Positions 12,366 to 23,916 are shown, numbered from the stretch's first letter. The stretch: 64,000 nt of DNA from Galbula dea (GCA_013399015.1 VWZX01007020.1:2356001-2420000); one strand, 5' to 3'. The notes: a model not told the origin generated them from the letters alone. A program made the numbers and translations.

Positions 12366-13371
12366 CTGCAAGGACAAAAAAGCCATTTCCACCTCAGACT
12401 GAGCCAGCTTTGAGCTTGTTTTCTCTCTGAATAGTCAGTCACCATATGCCCACGTGGCCCTCTCTCCAAGATCAGATATTGTAGACCAGGTTTCACACTA
12501 TTTAGAGGTAGATTTTATTGTTGTTCCTTAGTTCTAACCATCATGAGTGATTCCCAAAATACCTCTCTTTAGATGATATTCTGTCTCCAGATATGATTTT
12601 TAAAGCCTGGCATAAATAAATAGATATTTAAAAAGCTAACAGACTTTAGCAAGTTTAGCCTCAAGCCACAGAAACTGAAATCTTCTGTAGTAAATTCTTA
12701 ATAAACATCAAATAAAATCACTGCTTTGTTCACAGTGAATTTAGTCTAAAGATCAGCTAGAGACTGCTGAAGTAAATAGATAGTGAAAGGAACAAAAGAA
12801 TCAGTATTTACTTGTTGTGATAGGCCATAGCTCAAGCTACTAATTTGCTAGATTTCACAGACATCAGAGTTTGTGCAAGTGTTGCAGGGGGGCATTTTTA
12901 AACACTGAAAGGAGAAATTTTCAGAAGTATATACAAGTACTGCAGCTGAATACCTGCTGCATTTAGGGGGAAGCCTGGGAGTAGCATGAAGCTGCTGCTG
13001 TGAAAATTTGGAAAGTGAAAAGGTTTGGTCTGTAGAGGAGTGGGAACAGAGGCTGCTATTTCATCATAAGTGGGACACAATAGGCATGAGTTTTGGGGTA
13101 ATGGAAAGGAGGCCTATGGAGAAAAGCAAAGTGCAAATGACATAATTCAATCACAGTTTGTATACATCTAAAATTATCTCTTGCCATACAGTCGAAACTT
13201 ATGCAGGGCATGCATTCAGATTTTGGATCTCCTGGATCCTGCAGAATTGTTATAGATAGTGAGATTCTTCTGATTAAAAATACTTGCTTTGGTTAAAGTC
13301 CTCATCCAGAACAGCAGAGTGGATGTTTCAAGGCCTTTAAGGTAGGAAATCGATGCTTCAGGAATTATTTT
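12366..13371. other. Noncoding stretch, no gene recognised
   Basis: AT-rich sequence. Minus-strand splice-like sites occur (an acceptor after a pyrimidine run near 13029 and a donor-like GTATTC near 12950), but the enclosed frame is not convincing. No repeat family was recognised. Confidence 0.45.
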
Positions 13372-13526
13372 GAAGAAGTGTCTGTAAGGCAGCGGCAGCA
13401 ATGTCCTACAGTGTGACCGAGGTAACTCTGTAGGTGACTTCTAAACCTGCCTGTCCGAGAACAGTTCGCGATCCCCGGGGCACCCATCCAGCCTAAAACC
13501 CTGTCCGGACCTGGAAGTCCACGACA

Positions 13527-13577
13527 CCCAATCAGAGGAGTAGTGGGTGGAGCCGGGAGCACCGTGGGGCTTTTAAA
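13527..13577 (+). promoter_or_regulatory. Promoter-like elements of unit A (CCAAT and TATA-like)
   Basis: A CCCAATCAG box (13527-13535, the canonical NF-Y form) lies about 40 bases upstream of a TTTTAAA element (13571-13577), in GC-rich CpG-containing sequence. Spacing and order suit an RNA polymerase II core promoter on the plus strand, with a start expected near 13600. About 60 bases past that point is GAG|GTACGT (GT at 13665-13666), a plausible first-exon donor. Function is inferred from motif layout only. Confidence 0.4.
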
Positions 13578-13761
13578 CGCAGTGAAACCGTACTAAGGAG
13601 TGTGTCTGTGTCGGCGGCGGCAATAGAAGTAGTGTCACTGACATCGTTCTACCGTGTGACAGAGGTACGTCTGGGTGTGACTTCTGGACCAGGCTGTTCA
13701 GGGAGAGTTCCTGATCTCCGGGGCACCCGTGCACCCTAGCACCCTAACACCCTCTCTGGAC

Positions 13762-13828
13762 CCGGAAGTTCACACCTTAAAGTCAGACGAAGAGGGGGTG
13801 GAGGCAGGATCACCGCAGGGGTTTTAAA
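13762..13828 (+). promoter_or_regulatory. Promoter-like elements of unit B (ETS and TATA-like)
   Basis: Unit B carries a perfect ETS-type site CCGGAAGT (13762-13769) and a TTTTAAA element (13822-13828) in the position matching unit A. Its counterpart of the unit A CCAAT box has decayed, while the ETS counterpart in unit A reads CTGGAAGT. The two copies therefore keep complementary parts of one ancestral promoter-like block. A start would fall near 13850, followed by GTGAGC (GT at 13898-13899). Confidence 0.38.
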
Positions 13829-13862
13829 GGGCTGTAAGAAGCAGGAGGAGCCCGGAGTGTGG

Positions 13863-14393
13863 CAAACAGCAGCAGGTGCATTAGCTCAAGCAGCTGGGTG
13901 AGCAGTAAGGGGTCCTTCTGACCATCTGGGCTTAACCTGTAAGAGGCACGAAACTGACTTTGTAGCTGAAGACTCACACAAGGATATTTGTGTGACATAT
14001 TTGATATAAATCTGTCTCTTGTAACTTCCTTTGCTTCAAGTTATTGTCTCCATTATCACTGTGGCATGTGCTTTTCGTGCTTTTGCCATTTTCAGTCGGT
14101 GCTGTTGAAGTTCACTGTAGGGAAGAAATCATGAGAGCCAGGATCCACAGAGACAGTTCCTGATTGCAGCATGGTCCAGCTCTGCTGGGTGCACTGGTAC
14201 CCATATTACTTCCCAAGGAATTCTAAGGTTTGATGTTTGTTCTGTGAAGTCCAACATGTCCTTAGCAGTTGCAATCAATCCTGTGGGAAGCTCAGAGTAC
14301 CTGGGGAGAAGAGAATTTGGGGGTTTTTTGTTTGTTTGGTTGGGGTTTTTTGGCAGTACTTGGGTCTAGCAGTTTTTGACAGCTATTTGGTTG
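13863..14393 (+). other. Possible spliced noncoding exon region
   Basis: Downstream of the CpG-rich array there is a strong plus-strand 3' splice site, a pyrimidine-rich TGCTTTTGCCATTTTCAG ending at 14095. The sequence from 14096 could be a second exon. The first ATG after it (14131) opens only 10 codons, so a transcript would probably be noncoding. A T/G-rich run at 14319-14353 precedes the CR1 stub. No protein or RNA family was recognised. Confidence 0.3.
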
Positions 14394-14530
14394 ACATAGA
14401 ATCATAGAATGGCTCAGGTTGGAAGGGACCTTAAAGATCATCCAGCTCCAACCCCCCTGCCATGGGCAGGGATGCCACATGCAGTAGACCAGGTCATCCA
14501 GGGCCACATCCAGCCTGGCCTTAAACATCA
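14394..14530 (-). mobile_element. CR1 LINE 3' stub, minus strand
   Basis: It begins with the tandem reversed CR1 tail (ATAGAATCATAGAATGG), then GGTTGGAAGGGACCTTAAAG, CCAACCCCCCTGCCATGG and CATCCAGCCTGGCCTT. Only the last 140 bases or so of the element are present, a common 5' truncation. The sequence is close to the family consensus as I know it, so the copy is fairly young among those here. Confidence 0.93.
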
Positions 14531-14831
14531 TGGTCCATGGCTAATGTAGGTCTCACAAAATCTGCAAGGACTTTTGGGTGGATGCTTCTGGAAAATGGAA
14601 ACAATGAAAATCCAATTTCTGTAAATATTTCTGGGGTATAATCAAAGCTGTAATGGCTGAAATAACTTGAGTTCCTATAGTTAGTTTAAGACTAGAAGGT
14701 AAAATCTTGATTAGGTGGTCAGGAGCAGGGGGATTTGCTAATTAGATTTAATTGTGTCAGCCTGGAGTGCCTTTTAATATTCAAATAAAATACTTTGTTA
14801 GCATGATGAGTTATGTAAAGCAGTGCCAAAC

Positions 14832-14834
<3 letters not shown>

Positions 14835-14874
<40 letters not shown>
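14835..14874 (+). repeat. A40 homopolymer, possible retroposon tail
   Basis: Forty consecutive A. An AATAAA hexamer lies at 14784-14789, 46 bases before the run, a little farther than the usual 10-30 bases. This could be the 3' end of a reverse-transcribed polyadenylated RNA in plus orientation, or an expanded simple repeat. No coding similarity was recognised in the preceding 250 bases. Confidence 0.6.
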
Positions 14875-14876
<2 letters not shown>

Positions 14877-17298
14877 AAAAAGAAAGAAACAGATCCTCAG
14901 ATGCTCTGCTTCTGGCAGGAAGTACTGCCTGCCCAGTGTTAGTCTACCTTGTGACTGGGGATTTTATTCTCTATTTCCATTTATCTCTGTTACATCCTTA
15001 TTTGACTCCAGGTTTCTTCACAGCAGACTGCTGTTGCTGCTTTCTGTGCCTATCTCAAAGAGGGAGACTGTTCTTACAAGGAACAACGTCCTTGGCTGTA
15101 TGTGGTTGGAATCAGATAATGAAAGATTCTGAGGCTGAACAGAGACTGTGACAGGAGAAATGTGCCTGAAGTAGACAGACATTTGAGGTGAAGAGAGGGC
15201 AGATGTTAAGGACTGTTAGGAACACAAGTTGTTTTAGGGTTCTTCTGAAAGTTAAAAAAGGTTGATATTTTAAATTGCCTTAGGCAGAGAAAATAGTTTT
15301 CAATAGGGAGAAAGCACAGATGCTGGTGACAAGAAGGCAGCCTGGAGTGATGAAGTGAACTGTTGGTGAAATGGAAGACATTCAACAGAATCCTTGCATC
15401 TAACGTTGCTTGAGGTCAGCCTGCTGAAAAGAGGTGAGATAAAGTGAGGAGTCTAAGCAATGTCAACTTACCTGTCTGACAAAGTGTATGAGCATGAATA
15501 CTCTAGTGTGTTACCAAAGCAGGTGCTAAGCTGTGCCTGCCTGAGAAGGAGGATGAATCCTCCTTTTCCCTGACATGATTTCCTACCTAGGAAATGATGC
15601 TGGTCTCTGTGCTGAGATACAGATCTATTAATTATCAGTGTCTCCTTCACATGAGCTCTGTATGTATCAAGTCCTCAGGCAGGATCCTGGAGAGCAGGTG
15701 ATCCTGTCTGGTTTCTAGGAACTTTGGTACAACATGCATGAGCTAGGGGTTTTGAAGCTCAGCATGTTACTTTATTATAATTTTTTGCCAAGTTTTGGTT
15801 GAGAAGTCATAGGATTTTGGAATAAGGCCTATGTTTATCTGTTTTTTTCCATCCCTAAGAATAGAAAGAAGTGGTTGGGCACACCCCTGTAAGAGTGTAT
15901 GTAGGGAATAGGAAAGATACATGGGAGACTCAGAGCTGGATGGCTCTGACAATCTAGGTTACTGTGACTTCACTAGATCCATTGTGTCATAGTGACTGAT
16001 TGTATATATATCCTTGCCTACCAGGGACAAACAGCAAGACAAAACATTTTAGATTCTGATCTCTTTCAGCATGGTAGTACTGTTGTATGTCTAAGCCACT
16101 TGCTGTTTTTCAATTATAGCTTTGTGGTTTTCTTCTCCTTCTATAGAAGAAACCAAAATAAAATATAACAAAGTTTCGTGATGGTCTGCATAGTCTATAG
16201 GCTTTCCACAGTCACCAGTAATTCCATTGTTGCTGGAGTTACTCTTGGTAAAAATATTTATTATGTATATGTTGACATGCTGTATATTAGGAAGAGATGA
16301 GAAGGGGGTTGTCATTAAGATGAGAAAAGAGAGCAAATCTGAGGAGGTAAGGGGAGTATGTGGGAGAGAGAGTTAAAAGTGAGTCTGCAAATATCTGAAA
16401 AAAAAACATGTTAGAAAAGAGGACAAGGTGGTAGAAATCTGAGAGCAAGGAAACTGCAAGGAAGAGAGGTTGAGGGAGTCTGAAAGTTTTGTAGAGCAAG
16501 AAAACCAAAGCTGTANTGTACCTGTTTATATTTTGTTTCATTTATATCTGTTATTATTATTAAAGCAGTTTTTAGTTTTTAACTTCCAATCCAGTCTCTC
16601 CTTTACCTGCTGTGCGTGGGGGGCTGGGAGGAGCCCTTAAACCCACCACAGCTGTAGAAAGAAAACCGAAATTATCCATGTATTGTGGTAAGGTTAAAAC
16701 TGATTTTCAGAAACACTTTTCCAATAACGTAAAATAGAAATGTGGAGAGCACAGTGCAACTTATTATAAGCAGAATGGACCTTCTGCTCATAGCAGACTG
16801 CCTTTAATTTACTAGCAATTTTTAGCATCAATCTGGGATAGCCTTGGTCTCGTGTACTTGTAACAACTTAACCATGGCCCAAAATGTTTCTAGGCTTCTT
16901 AGCAAAAACTACACTCTATATTGCTGTAGCTAGATGGCCACTAACACTTGAACTGCCTGATGGAAAGCTGCCTCACTATTGTGAGAGCAAGTTAGACACG
17001 CTGCTGGCTTTTATGGAATTTTTTTTACATGTCCACCTCATTTTTAGAAAATATGTGTAAGCTTCTAAGTCATTTAAGTGCTTTGAAAAGCCTACTCTTA
17101 ATCTCAGTTCTGTGAAACTGAGTGTGAAGATGTTGATGAGGTTACAGTGGTTAAAGCCTTTGGCACTGTTCAGTACAGCAGTAAAAATTCAATGAGGAAG
17201 TGTTGAAATTGTGTCAGAGGAAATTGTTCCAGCAGGAAACTTGAAATGATAAATATTGCTACCTTGTGAGATGTTAATAGACAATTTGAAAAATATAC
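14875..17298. other. Noncoding stretch with weak minus-strand exon-like sites
   Basis: AT-rich sequence with one N at 16516. Minus-strand splice-like pairs are visible at 15474-15542 (a consensus CAG|GTAAGT donor) and 16100-16279 (a strong TTCCTAATATACAG acceptor but a weak GTGGCT donor). Both enclose open frames of unrecognised sequence, and their phases do not chain into one message. They are noted but not called as genes. Confidence 0.4.
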
Positions 17299-17430
17299 CT
17301 TGGGCCTTGTAGTCCAGACGTTGAAAAAAGTTGCAAAATATCATTTGAACAGTTTTCCTTGTGATGCATGCAGGCAGAAATCTTGGCATCCATTCAGTGT
17401 CATTAACCTTGAAACGAGTGGAATAAATCT
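17299..17430 (-). CDS. Candidate internal coding exon, unrecognised
   Basis: Within a 108-codon open frame on the minus strand, 132 bases lie between a 3' splice site (TATGTCCCACTACAG) and AAG|GTATAT (GT at 17298-17297). The segment starts and ends in phase 1, a symmetrical arrangement typical of extracellular modules, and encodes 43 complete residues including several aromatic residues and two cysteines. The family is not recognised. The acceptor tract is short and the donor is only moderate, so chance is a serious alternative. Confidence 0.17.
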
Positions 17431-19427
17431 CTGTAGTGGGACATAGTCCATTCATGAAGATCTCTTTTTGGTTTAGTATAAATATAAAGGCAACACAATA
17501 TGGAAAGGAGCCCACAAGAAAGTCTTACACTTAGTACCACTCAGGAAAGGAGTGCTAAAGGGAGCTTGTGATTATTCTACATTACAACTAAAAATATCAG
17601 GAAAAAAAATGTGTGTGGTAAAGCAGAGGACACTATAAAGTCTAATGGCAAGTTAAATTAAACCAATTTGCCAGGCCTTGCAAAAATAAGTGTTCTTTAC
17701 AGAAGAGTTGCTCTAGGAACAAGCTATCAGTGTTTCTTAAGCAGTGTCTCAAGTGCACTGAAAAACATGGAAAAAGTGAACCATATCCTAATATAAATGT
17801 TTCCTTGTCCTTGGCTCATTCTGATCTTAATTGTGCAGACCTGTGGCTCTCTTCAGGTGAAATGTCTCTTTCTGCAGAGCAGAAATACTTATGTTACAAT
17901 TAAAACCCTATTTTCAGTGCTCAGGTGGGGCTTTCATGGTGCACAGACCCTGTGTGGAGGTAATTTCCATGTTATTACTTTTTCAATACTTTGTCTGCAG
18001 TAGGTTGTACCATGTTCTCAGCAAGTATTTGTGAGGAACATGGTTTAAGGCAGCATATAATTTTCAGAACAGACAGAGAGTAAAAGAAAGGACACAGATT
18101 TTCATGTGGCAGCTCTTACTGTTCACCCTTGCTGTCCAGCTCTCTGTGACATGCACAAAACACATTCTGCTAATGAAAAGCACAGCTTTTTAAAAAAAGT
18201 TCTTTTTTTTTAAAACAAACAAATAAATAAAAAAATCGGACCTTCTTCCAAGTCAGAACAAGGGCAATATAGTGAGTTTCAATGCATTAGAAGGGTTAAT
18301 CTGGAATTGCCTCTTCGGGATAATCTTTTGTTTCCTGCTGTTTTCTTAAAATACTTTCAGCTGCATAACTACTGTTATAGCTATCCTGATTTTCAACAAA
18401 TGGCCAAGACAACATGAAACCTGACTCTGCGCCACTTTGATTCTTAGTTTTGCATTTGACTTCAGTGGAAACTAGAGCTTAAAATCCTAGCAGAATACGA
18501 AGTGTTCTGATAACCACAGTGGTGGTAATTTATGATCCCTACTAAAATTTTATGTGATTTTCTAGTAAGTCCTACAAATTAACATAATGTTTCTTACAAA
18601 TTATTTTGAGTTTTACATGAATAACAAGAAAGAACAGAGCCTTTGGAAACGATTCTGTAATTTGGTGTGCAAGATCATGTCTAAGTTGCTGACAAGCTGA
18701 ACATCACACTTTTGGTTCAGGAAGTGCATCCATGTTGAAATAAAGTTTATATCCTTAAGTCATTATGGGAGAGGATGAAAAGGAAACCACCTCACTGCTT
18801 TTTAGTGAGGATAATAAAAGGGATATATCAGAATCAATTGCACTGAGAGTAATGGAGTGAGGCTGCTCACATTATTACTCTGCAGACATTCCTTTTGCCT
18901 GCTCCTCCAACTGCTCACAGGATGTGATTTTGGTGGTTCATTCCTTGTGTCACTTCTTTGGAAAGAGGTTTTTGCAAAAATACATTTTCCCTTCAAGTAT
19001 GTTGTTGTGAGATTTCTTTTTAGGAATTGGAGGATACCAGCAAAAATTAACAGCTCAGAAAAAAATAAATCTAAAGCATTATTATTTTTTTTAATATTGA
19101 GCTAAAATGTTTCATGGCTTAGGAGCTGGGCACCCCAAATTCTGTTTCCAACTCTTACAAGGCTCTGACCATGTACTTCTTTTTCCCCCTACCTTTTGGC
19201 CATTGTGTTTACTCGGTCTTTACGTCTCCTGCTCACTAAGTGTTTGTGCACAGTGCAAAGAGGTCATCGGCCCACTTGGTACTTTGAAGTCCTAAAGTTG
19301 GAGGTGGCTATAGTGATCAGTTAATGTCACCTGCAAGTGCAAAAGCCTACATCTCATGATGGTAATCCTAGCCTAATAACTATGGATTCTAGACACACAA
19401 TTTTTCACTGCTGACAGTCTAAGGTCT
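17431..19427. other. Noncoding stretch, no gene recognised
   Basis: AT-rich sequence. A segment of A and T runs with self-complementary halves lies at 18189-18235. Nothing resembling an RNA gene, exon or transposon was seen before the CR1 element starting near 19428. Confidence 0.5.
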
Positions 19428-20115
19428 GAGAGCAGCCCTGTGGATAAGGACTTGGGGGTGCTGGTGGATGAAAAGCTGGATATGAGCCAGCAGTGTGCAC
19501 TTGGAGCCCAGAAAGCCAACCATATCCTGGGCTGCATCAGCAGAGTAATAACCAGCAGGTCAAGGGAGGTGATTCTGCCCCTCTGCTCTGCTATTGTGAG
19601 ACCCCAGATGGAGTACTACATCCAGTTCTGGGGTCCTCAGCATAAAAACCTTTTAGAGCAGGTCCAGAGGAGGGCTGTGAAGATGATCAGAGGGGTGGAG
19701 CACCTCCCTTATGAGGACATGCTGAGAGAATTGGCATTGTTCAGTTTGGAGAAGAGAAGGTTTCAGGGGGACCTTATAGAAGCCTTCCAATAACAAAAAG
19801 GTGCCTATAGAAGGCATGGAGAGAGTCTTTACCCGAGTAGAAAGCAGTAGAACAAGGGGGAATGGCTTCAAGCTGAAGGAGGGAAGATTTAGATTGGATA
19901 TTAGGAAAAAATTCTTTAACCAGAGGGTAGTGAGACACAGGAACAGGTTGCCCAGAGAAATTGTGGCTGCCCTATCCCTGGCTGTGTTCAAGGCCAGGTT
20001 GGATGTGTCCCTGGGCAGCCTGTTCTAGTGGGTGGCATCCCTGCCCATGGCAGGGTGGTTAGAGCTAGATGATCTTTAAGGTCCATTCCAATATGGGCCA
20101 TTCTATGATTCCATA
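19428..20115 (+). mobile_element. CR1 LINE, 5'-truncated, plus strand
   Basis: About 690 bases of a CR1 retrotransposon covering the C-terminal part of ORF2 and the 3' end. The 3' end shows the ATCTTTAAGGTCCATTCCAA block and an ATTCTATGATTCCAT tail at 20100-20115. It is 5'-truncated, probably by incomplete target-primed reverse transcription. Confidence 0.93.
19440..20026 (+). pseudogene. CR1 ORF2 C-terminal remnant
   Basis: The first part (19440-19790) encodes the region following the reverse-transcriptase catalytic core, with the family-typical LGVLVDEKL, QKANHILGCI, WGPQ, QVQRRAVKMI and LFSLEKRR strings. It meets TAA at 19791. Similarity resumes from 19801 in another frame (GRFRLDIRKKFF, HRNRLPREIV), ending at a VSLGSLF-type terminus. 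At least one frameshift and one stop, plus loss of the endonuclease and catalytic domains, make it non-functional. Confidence 0.9.
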
Positions 20116-23100
20116 ATAATGACTGCAAGGGGCAAAAAGAGAAGGAAAAGGAACTTAAGAGTATTGGAGATGATTAAGTTATGGGCCTAGATTGCCTTTG
20201 AGGGTTCAGCACCTACATACAATAACCTGATTCCAGGGCACATCATGTACCTTTACATTGACCTATTTAGGTTACGTTCCCCTGAGATACTCTTCCAGGT
20301 AGAGTTAGGACTGTTGAGGGGGGTCTGTCAGTTTCAGCTGCTTTGGCAAATGTTATGAGTTTTATTGTACAGGAAGGGTACCCTGAGAGTCTGTAGTCTG
20401 ATTTTAGACTATATTTGTACTGTTAAATGCCTTGGGAGCTGCAGTCCAATTTTGGTTCCTTATCATAAGTGGGGAGGGAGAGTGTATCTATTAGAAAACC
20501 CCAGAACAGGCGCAAAGAAGTATTTGGAACAAATGAATGTCAGAGGACATTTCTCACTAGCGCAATAGAGCCAGAGTGGGTATCCCAAGGTGGCCAATTT
20601 AGCCCAAAATAGCTATGCTGGTTGCATGAGAATTATTGAATTCAATTATTTTCAGTGTTATTGCTTTGACTAAAATATTGATCTTAAACTAATTACCTGT
20701 TACTAAAGGTGACTGTAAATCCAAAGGTACGCATTTGGGAAAGGAACTTAAATGTGGCCAAGGGGTTATGCCTTATAATTGAGGCTTAATTAGAAACAGA
20801 ATAAAGATGTCACAGGTCTAAAACTTTCAATGCACTGTTGCTGTCAGAAGACTTTAACAATGTAAATGAAGAAAATTTAAATTCTTTTAAATGTGAATAA
20901 CCACTCAAGTAAAAATACATGTTTTACCAAAGAAATGAAATTCTAAAGGGGCAGACAGTCAAATTGTCTTTTTGGCTTCTTTTACTTTCAGCAGTATGTA
21001 GATTCCAGATTATGTATTTGAAATTGATAATTAATACAGTTGGTGAGAAAGTAAGTGCAGCCACTGCATACATGTATAGCTCTGTCACGGACTCTGTGGG
21101 TTTTTACTTCTGTTTTATTCTCTAATGAAATACATGATTCAGTCCATGACATCAGGAGCAAAGGACCCAGGAGAAGCATAACGGGGCATTATTAAAGACC
21201 CCAAATGTTATTAGCTGAAGAGTAAAGTATATTGCCAGGGCATAGTACAGAACTATGCTGAATTCTCCTCACAGAACAAACAGAATTCAACTAAAATAAA
21301 TAAGTTGTATTGGACTCTGTTTTATAAAACTATGTCTGCTCTAGTCAGTTAATTACATTCTATGGTAAGTAATAACAAAATGACCGATTTTTCTAGATCA
21401 GTAGTTCTTCTCTAGTTAAAAGTGGTGGGGGGATGAATTTATTGTATATAGGGCATCAAAAAGCCACACTGATGAATGAAATCTGTGCTGGCTTCATGGA
21501 GGAAGATGAAGAAGGTAATAGTCCAAAAAATGTTAGTATATAATGTTCCAGTTTTCTCAGTGCTCAGAAGGTTGGGTGCCACTCCACCTGAATTTTACCT
21601 CCTCCTTCTTTTACCATAGCAAGATAGTTGTTACCTATTAGACCCATACATTTGGGACAAGATAGATATTTGGTTCTTATTGCAGTGCTGTGGTCCACCA
21701 GAGCTGCTTATTGGATAGCACAGAAGAAATTTTTAGAAGAGCTGTATAGATCAAGCTGATTTGAGACCTCCCAGGGAAGCATTTCTCTCCTTGTGCTCAG
21801 GCTGGAGGCGTGTGATGGCAGCAGCTGAACAAGACCCAATCCACAGTAAGTTGAAATGACCATAAAACCACTGAAGCCATGATGTTTGATACTAGATACT
21901 AGCCACGGCTTTTCAGTTATATTAATTTATATCAATTCCCTTCAATAACTGAAAGACTAAGTTAAAGCTGAATAGGTATAATGATTAATAGGATTATTAC
22001 ACACACTTTGAACTAAAAAAACCCTATAAAATGCTAATAATTATGTATAAGGGCTGTTAGGTGCTACATGAAGCTCAGAAAAGATGTGGGTAAATTATAT
22101 GGAAGGTCACTGTGGACAGCTCCAGATGGAGGAGACCTCAAGTCATATTTCTGTTCCTGGAATCTGGAGCAGAATATCGTTCTAGGAGACAAATGTATGT
22201 AGCACCATTGTCATAGATGTAAGATCCACAATCTTTGCTATGTAAGATTTAAATTTATAAAAATTGACAGTGCATTTGCACTGTATGTGGGAGGGAACAA
22301 ATTCAGAACTGCCAGGTCTGTCATCCTTCTAGCAGCCTGCCCTGAGAGTTTGGGTCTCTGTTCAAAGACTTCAGATGGACTCAAAACAAGGGCAGTCTGT
22401 ATTAATGAAGCTAGTAAAGCCTTTCTGTATTTTTGATAGCAGTAAGTTGTTTTGGAGATTTCTGGCTCCTGTACCATCAGTCAAGGCAACTCAACCTGTT
22501 TAGTCTGCTTCTAAACCTTTTCTTGAACTATCAGTCAGGGGAGTAGAAGGGCAGTGATTCCTGACAGAACAGAAAACAAAGCAGTAAGGAAAGCTAAGCC
22601 AATTTCTTTGATTTATCTTGTGAAATGAGAAAAAAGAAACAGAAAAAGATATTGAGCAACCTAGATTAGGAAAGTAAAGTAGTCTAACACACTTCACATT
22701 TTCAATTAATTTCAGTGGAAAAAGGGCTGTTTGCTACAACCTTTTTTCCTGTTTTATAAAGTACTCCTATAATATTTGATGTCAATTTAGGATGCTTTTG
22801 TGTTTACCTCTTTTGATCATGATGTACTCTATGACATGGGCTAAAGAAATGTAAAAAACTCCACTCTATGAACTGAGTCACTTTTGGTTGCCCTTATTTC
22901 CAGCAACTCTGTGCTTAAGTTTCTTTTTTCCCTTCATCTTCTGATTTTCAGAATCTGTTTCTTCTCTCTGCCACTGCTTACAGTAGCTGGAGAAATATGT
23001 AGCATAGAATGATATTCTTTAGAGAGGTAATCTTCAGAGTTACAGAAATAGAGAAAGTGGACTCCAGCAAAGATGTAAATTTATGGAGACTTGTGTTTCA

Positions 23101-23916
23101 GTCTTTGCTTTGTTAGAGGATTCATGGTTGTCCCGCATTTAGTTTTTAGTGATGAAGATAATGTCCCTATTTTTCAGAGATGTTATGAGGCTAAACAAAG
23201 TATGCACTGTTCAGTACTTTGAGAAAAGAAGTTATTAGAAGTATTTTGAATAGGTATATTAATGATGTGTCTCTCATTGCATCTCCCTGAACAATCCATC
23301 TCACCAGGACTACACTGATATTAAACAGCTTTTAACATCCATCTCAGTAAATACAAAACTCAAGCACTCCAAAAATGTTTTCCTTCAGATATTACTCAGA
23401 AAGAAGAGTTTGTAGGACCCAAGAATGCAGTCAAAATGTAGTGGTTTATTGTCCACAAAAATTGGACATGAACACAGGTCTTGATACTGCAGTAATAAAT
23501 ATTAGCATTCTACAACAAACAAATTGAAATGTGAGAAAATGACAGTGCCTGTTATGGTTTGGGTTAGAACAGAATTCTGTTCAGTAACTGTATTTTTAAG
23601 GCAGGTAGTTAAAAAATTTATTTTTGACCTCTGTGAACTATTGTAGGCACAAGGCACTATCAATTGTCCCTATTTATCGTGGCATGCAGTCCATAGCAGA
23701 GTGTCTACTTGATTAGATCTTATCAAGGCAGATATGAGAACAATTTTCTCTGTTTAATGCAGAAAGGTCAGCAAAACACATTCTGCCTTCAGAAAGCACC
23801 ATGTCTTACTTTAGTCTAACAGGTTCTCTATTTAGCATCCATCTCCACTGTTTTCAAAAATACCCAGGAAAAACATTACAGGATTTTATGCTACCTGGTT
23901 GGCTTAGTGCTATATT
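20116..23916. other. Noncoding stretch, no gene recognised
   Basis: AT-rich sequence without recognisable exons, RNA genes or repeats. Open frames are short, lack recognisable domains and mostly overlap one another on opposite strands. Confidence 0.5.

Larger units (their letters stand above)
13372..13862 (+). repeat. CpG-rich tandem duplication, two diverged 223-251 bp units
   Basis: Unit A (about 13372-13594) and unit B (about 13595-13830) align along their length. Shared blocks occur in the same order: an AGTGTCTGT and GGC-repeat start, the GTCCTACAGTGTGAC and GTTCTACCGTGTGAC pair at 13403 and 13646, CCGGGGCACCC, GGAAGT and CTTTTAAA. Offsets between matching blocks run from 223 to 251 bp because of indels. 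A further partial start follows near 13835. Roughly two dozen CpG dinucleotides fall in under 500 bases, in a window that is otherwise CpG-poor. Copies are clearly diverged, so the duplication is not recent. Confidence 0.8.

Noticed and set aside
13365..13562. Minus-strand 65-codon open frame across the CpG-rich array.
   Set aside because: It is a shadow of the GC-rich repeat unit; composition explains the absence of stops.
15474..15542. Minus-strand 69-base segment with a consensus CAG|GTAAGT donor and a CTCCTTCTCAG acceptor.
   Set aside because: The peptide is short and unrecognised, the phases do not chain with other candidates, and such pseudo-exons are frequent.
16100..16279. Minus-strand 60-codon segment after a strong acceptor (TTCCTAATATACAG), looking like an exon.
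   Set aside because: The only donor in frame (CAA|GTGGCT) is weak, the frame stops just beyond it, and the phases do not fit the neighbouring candidates.
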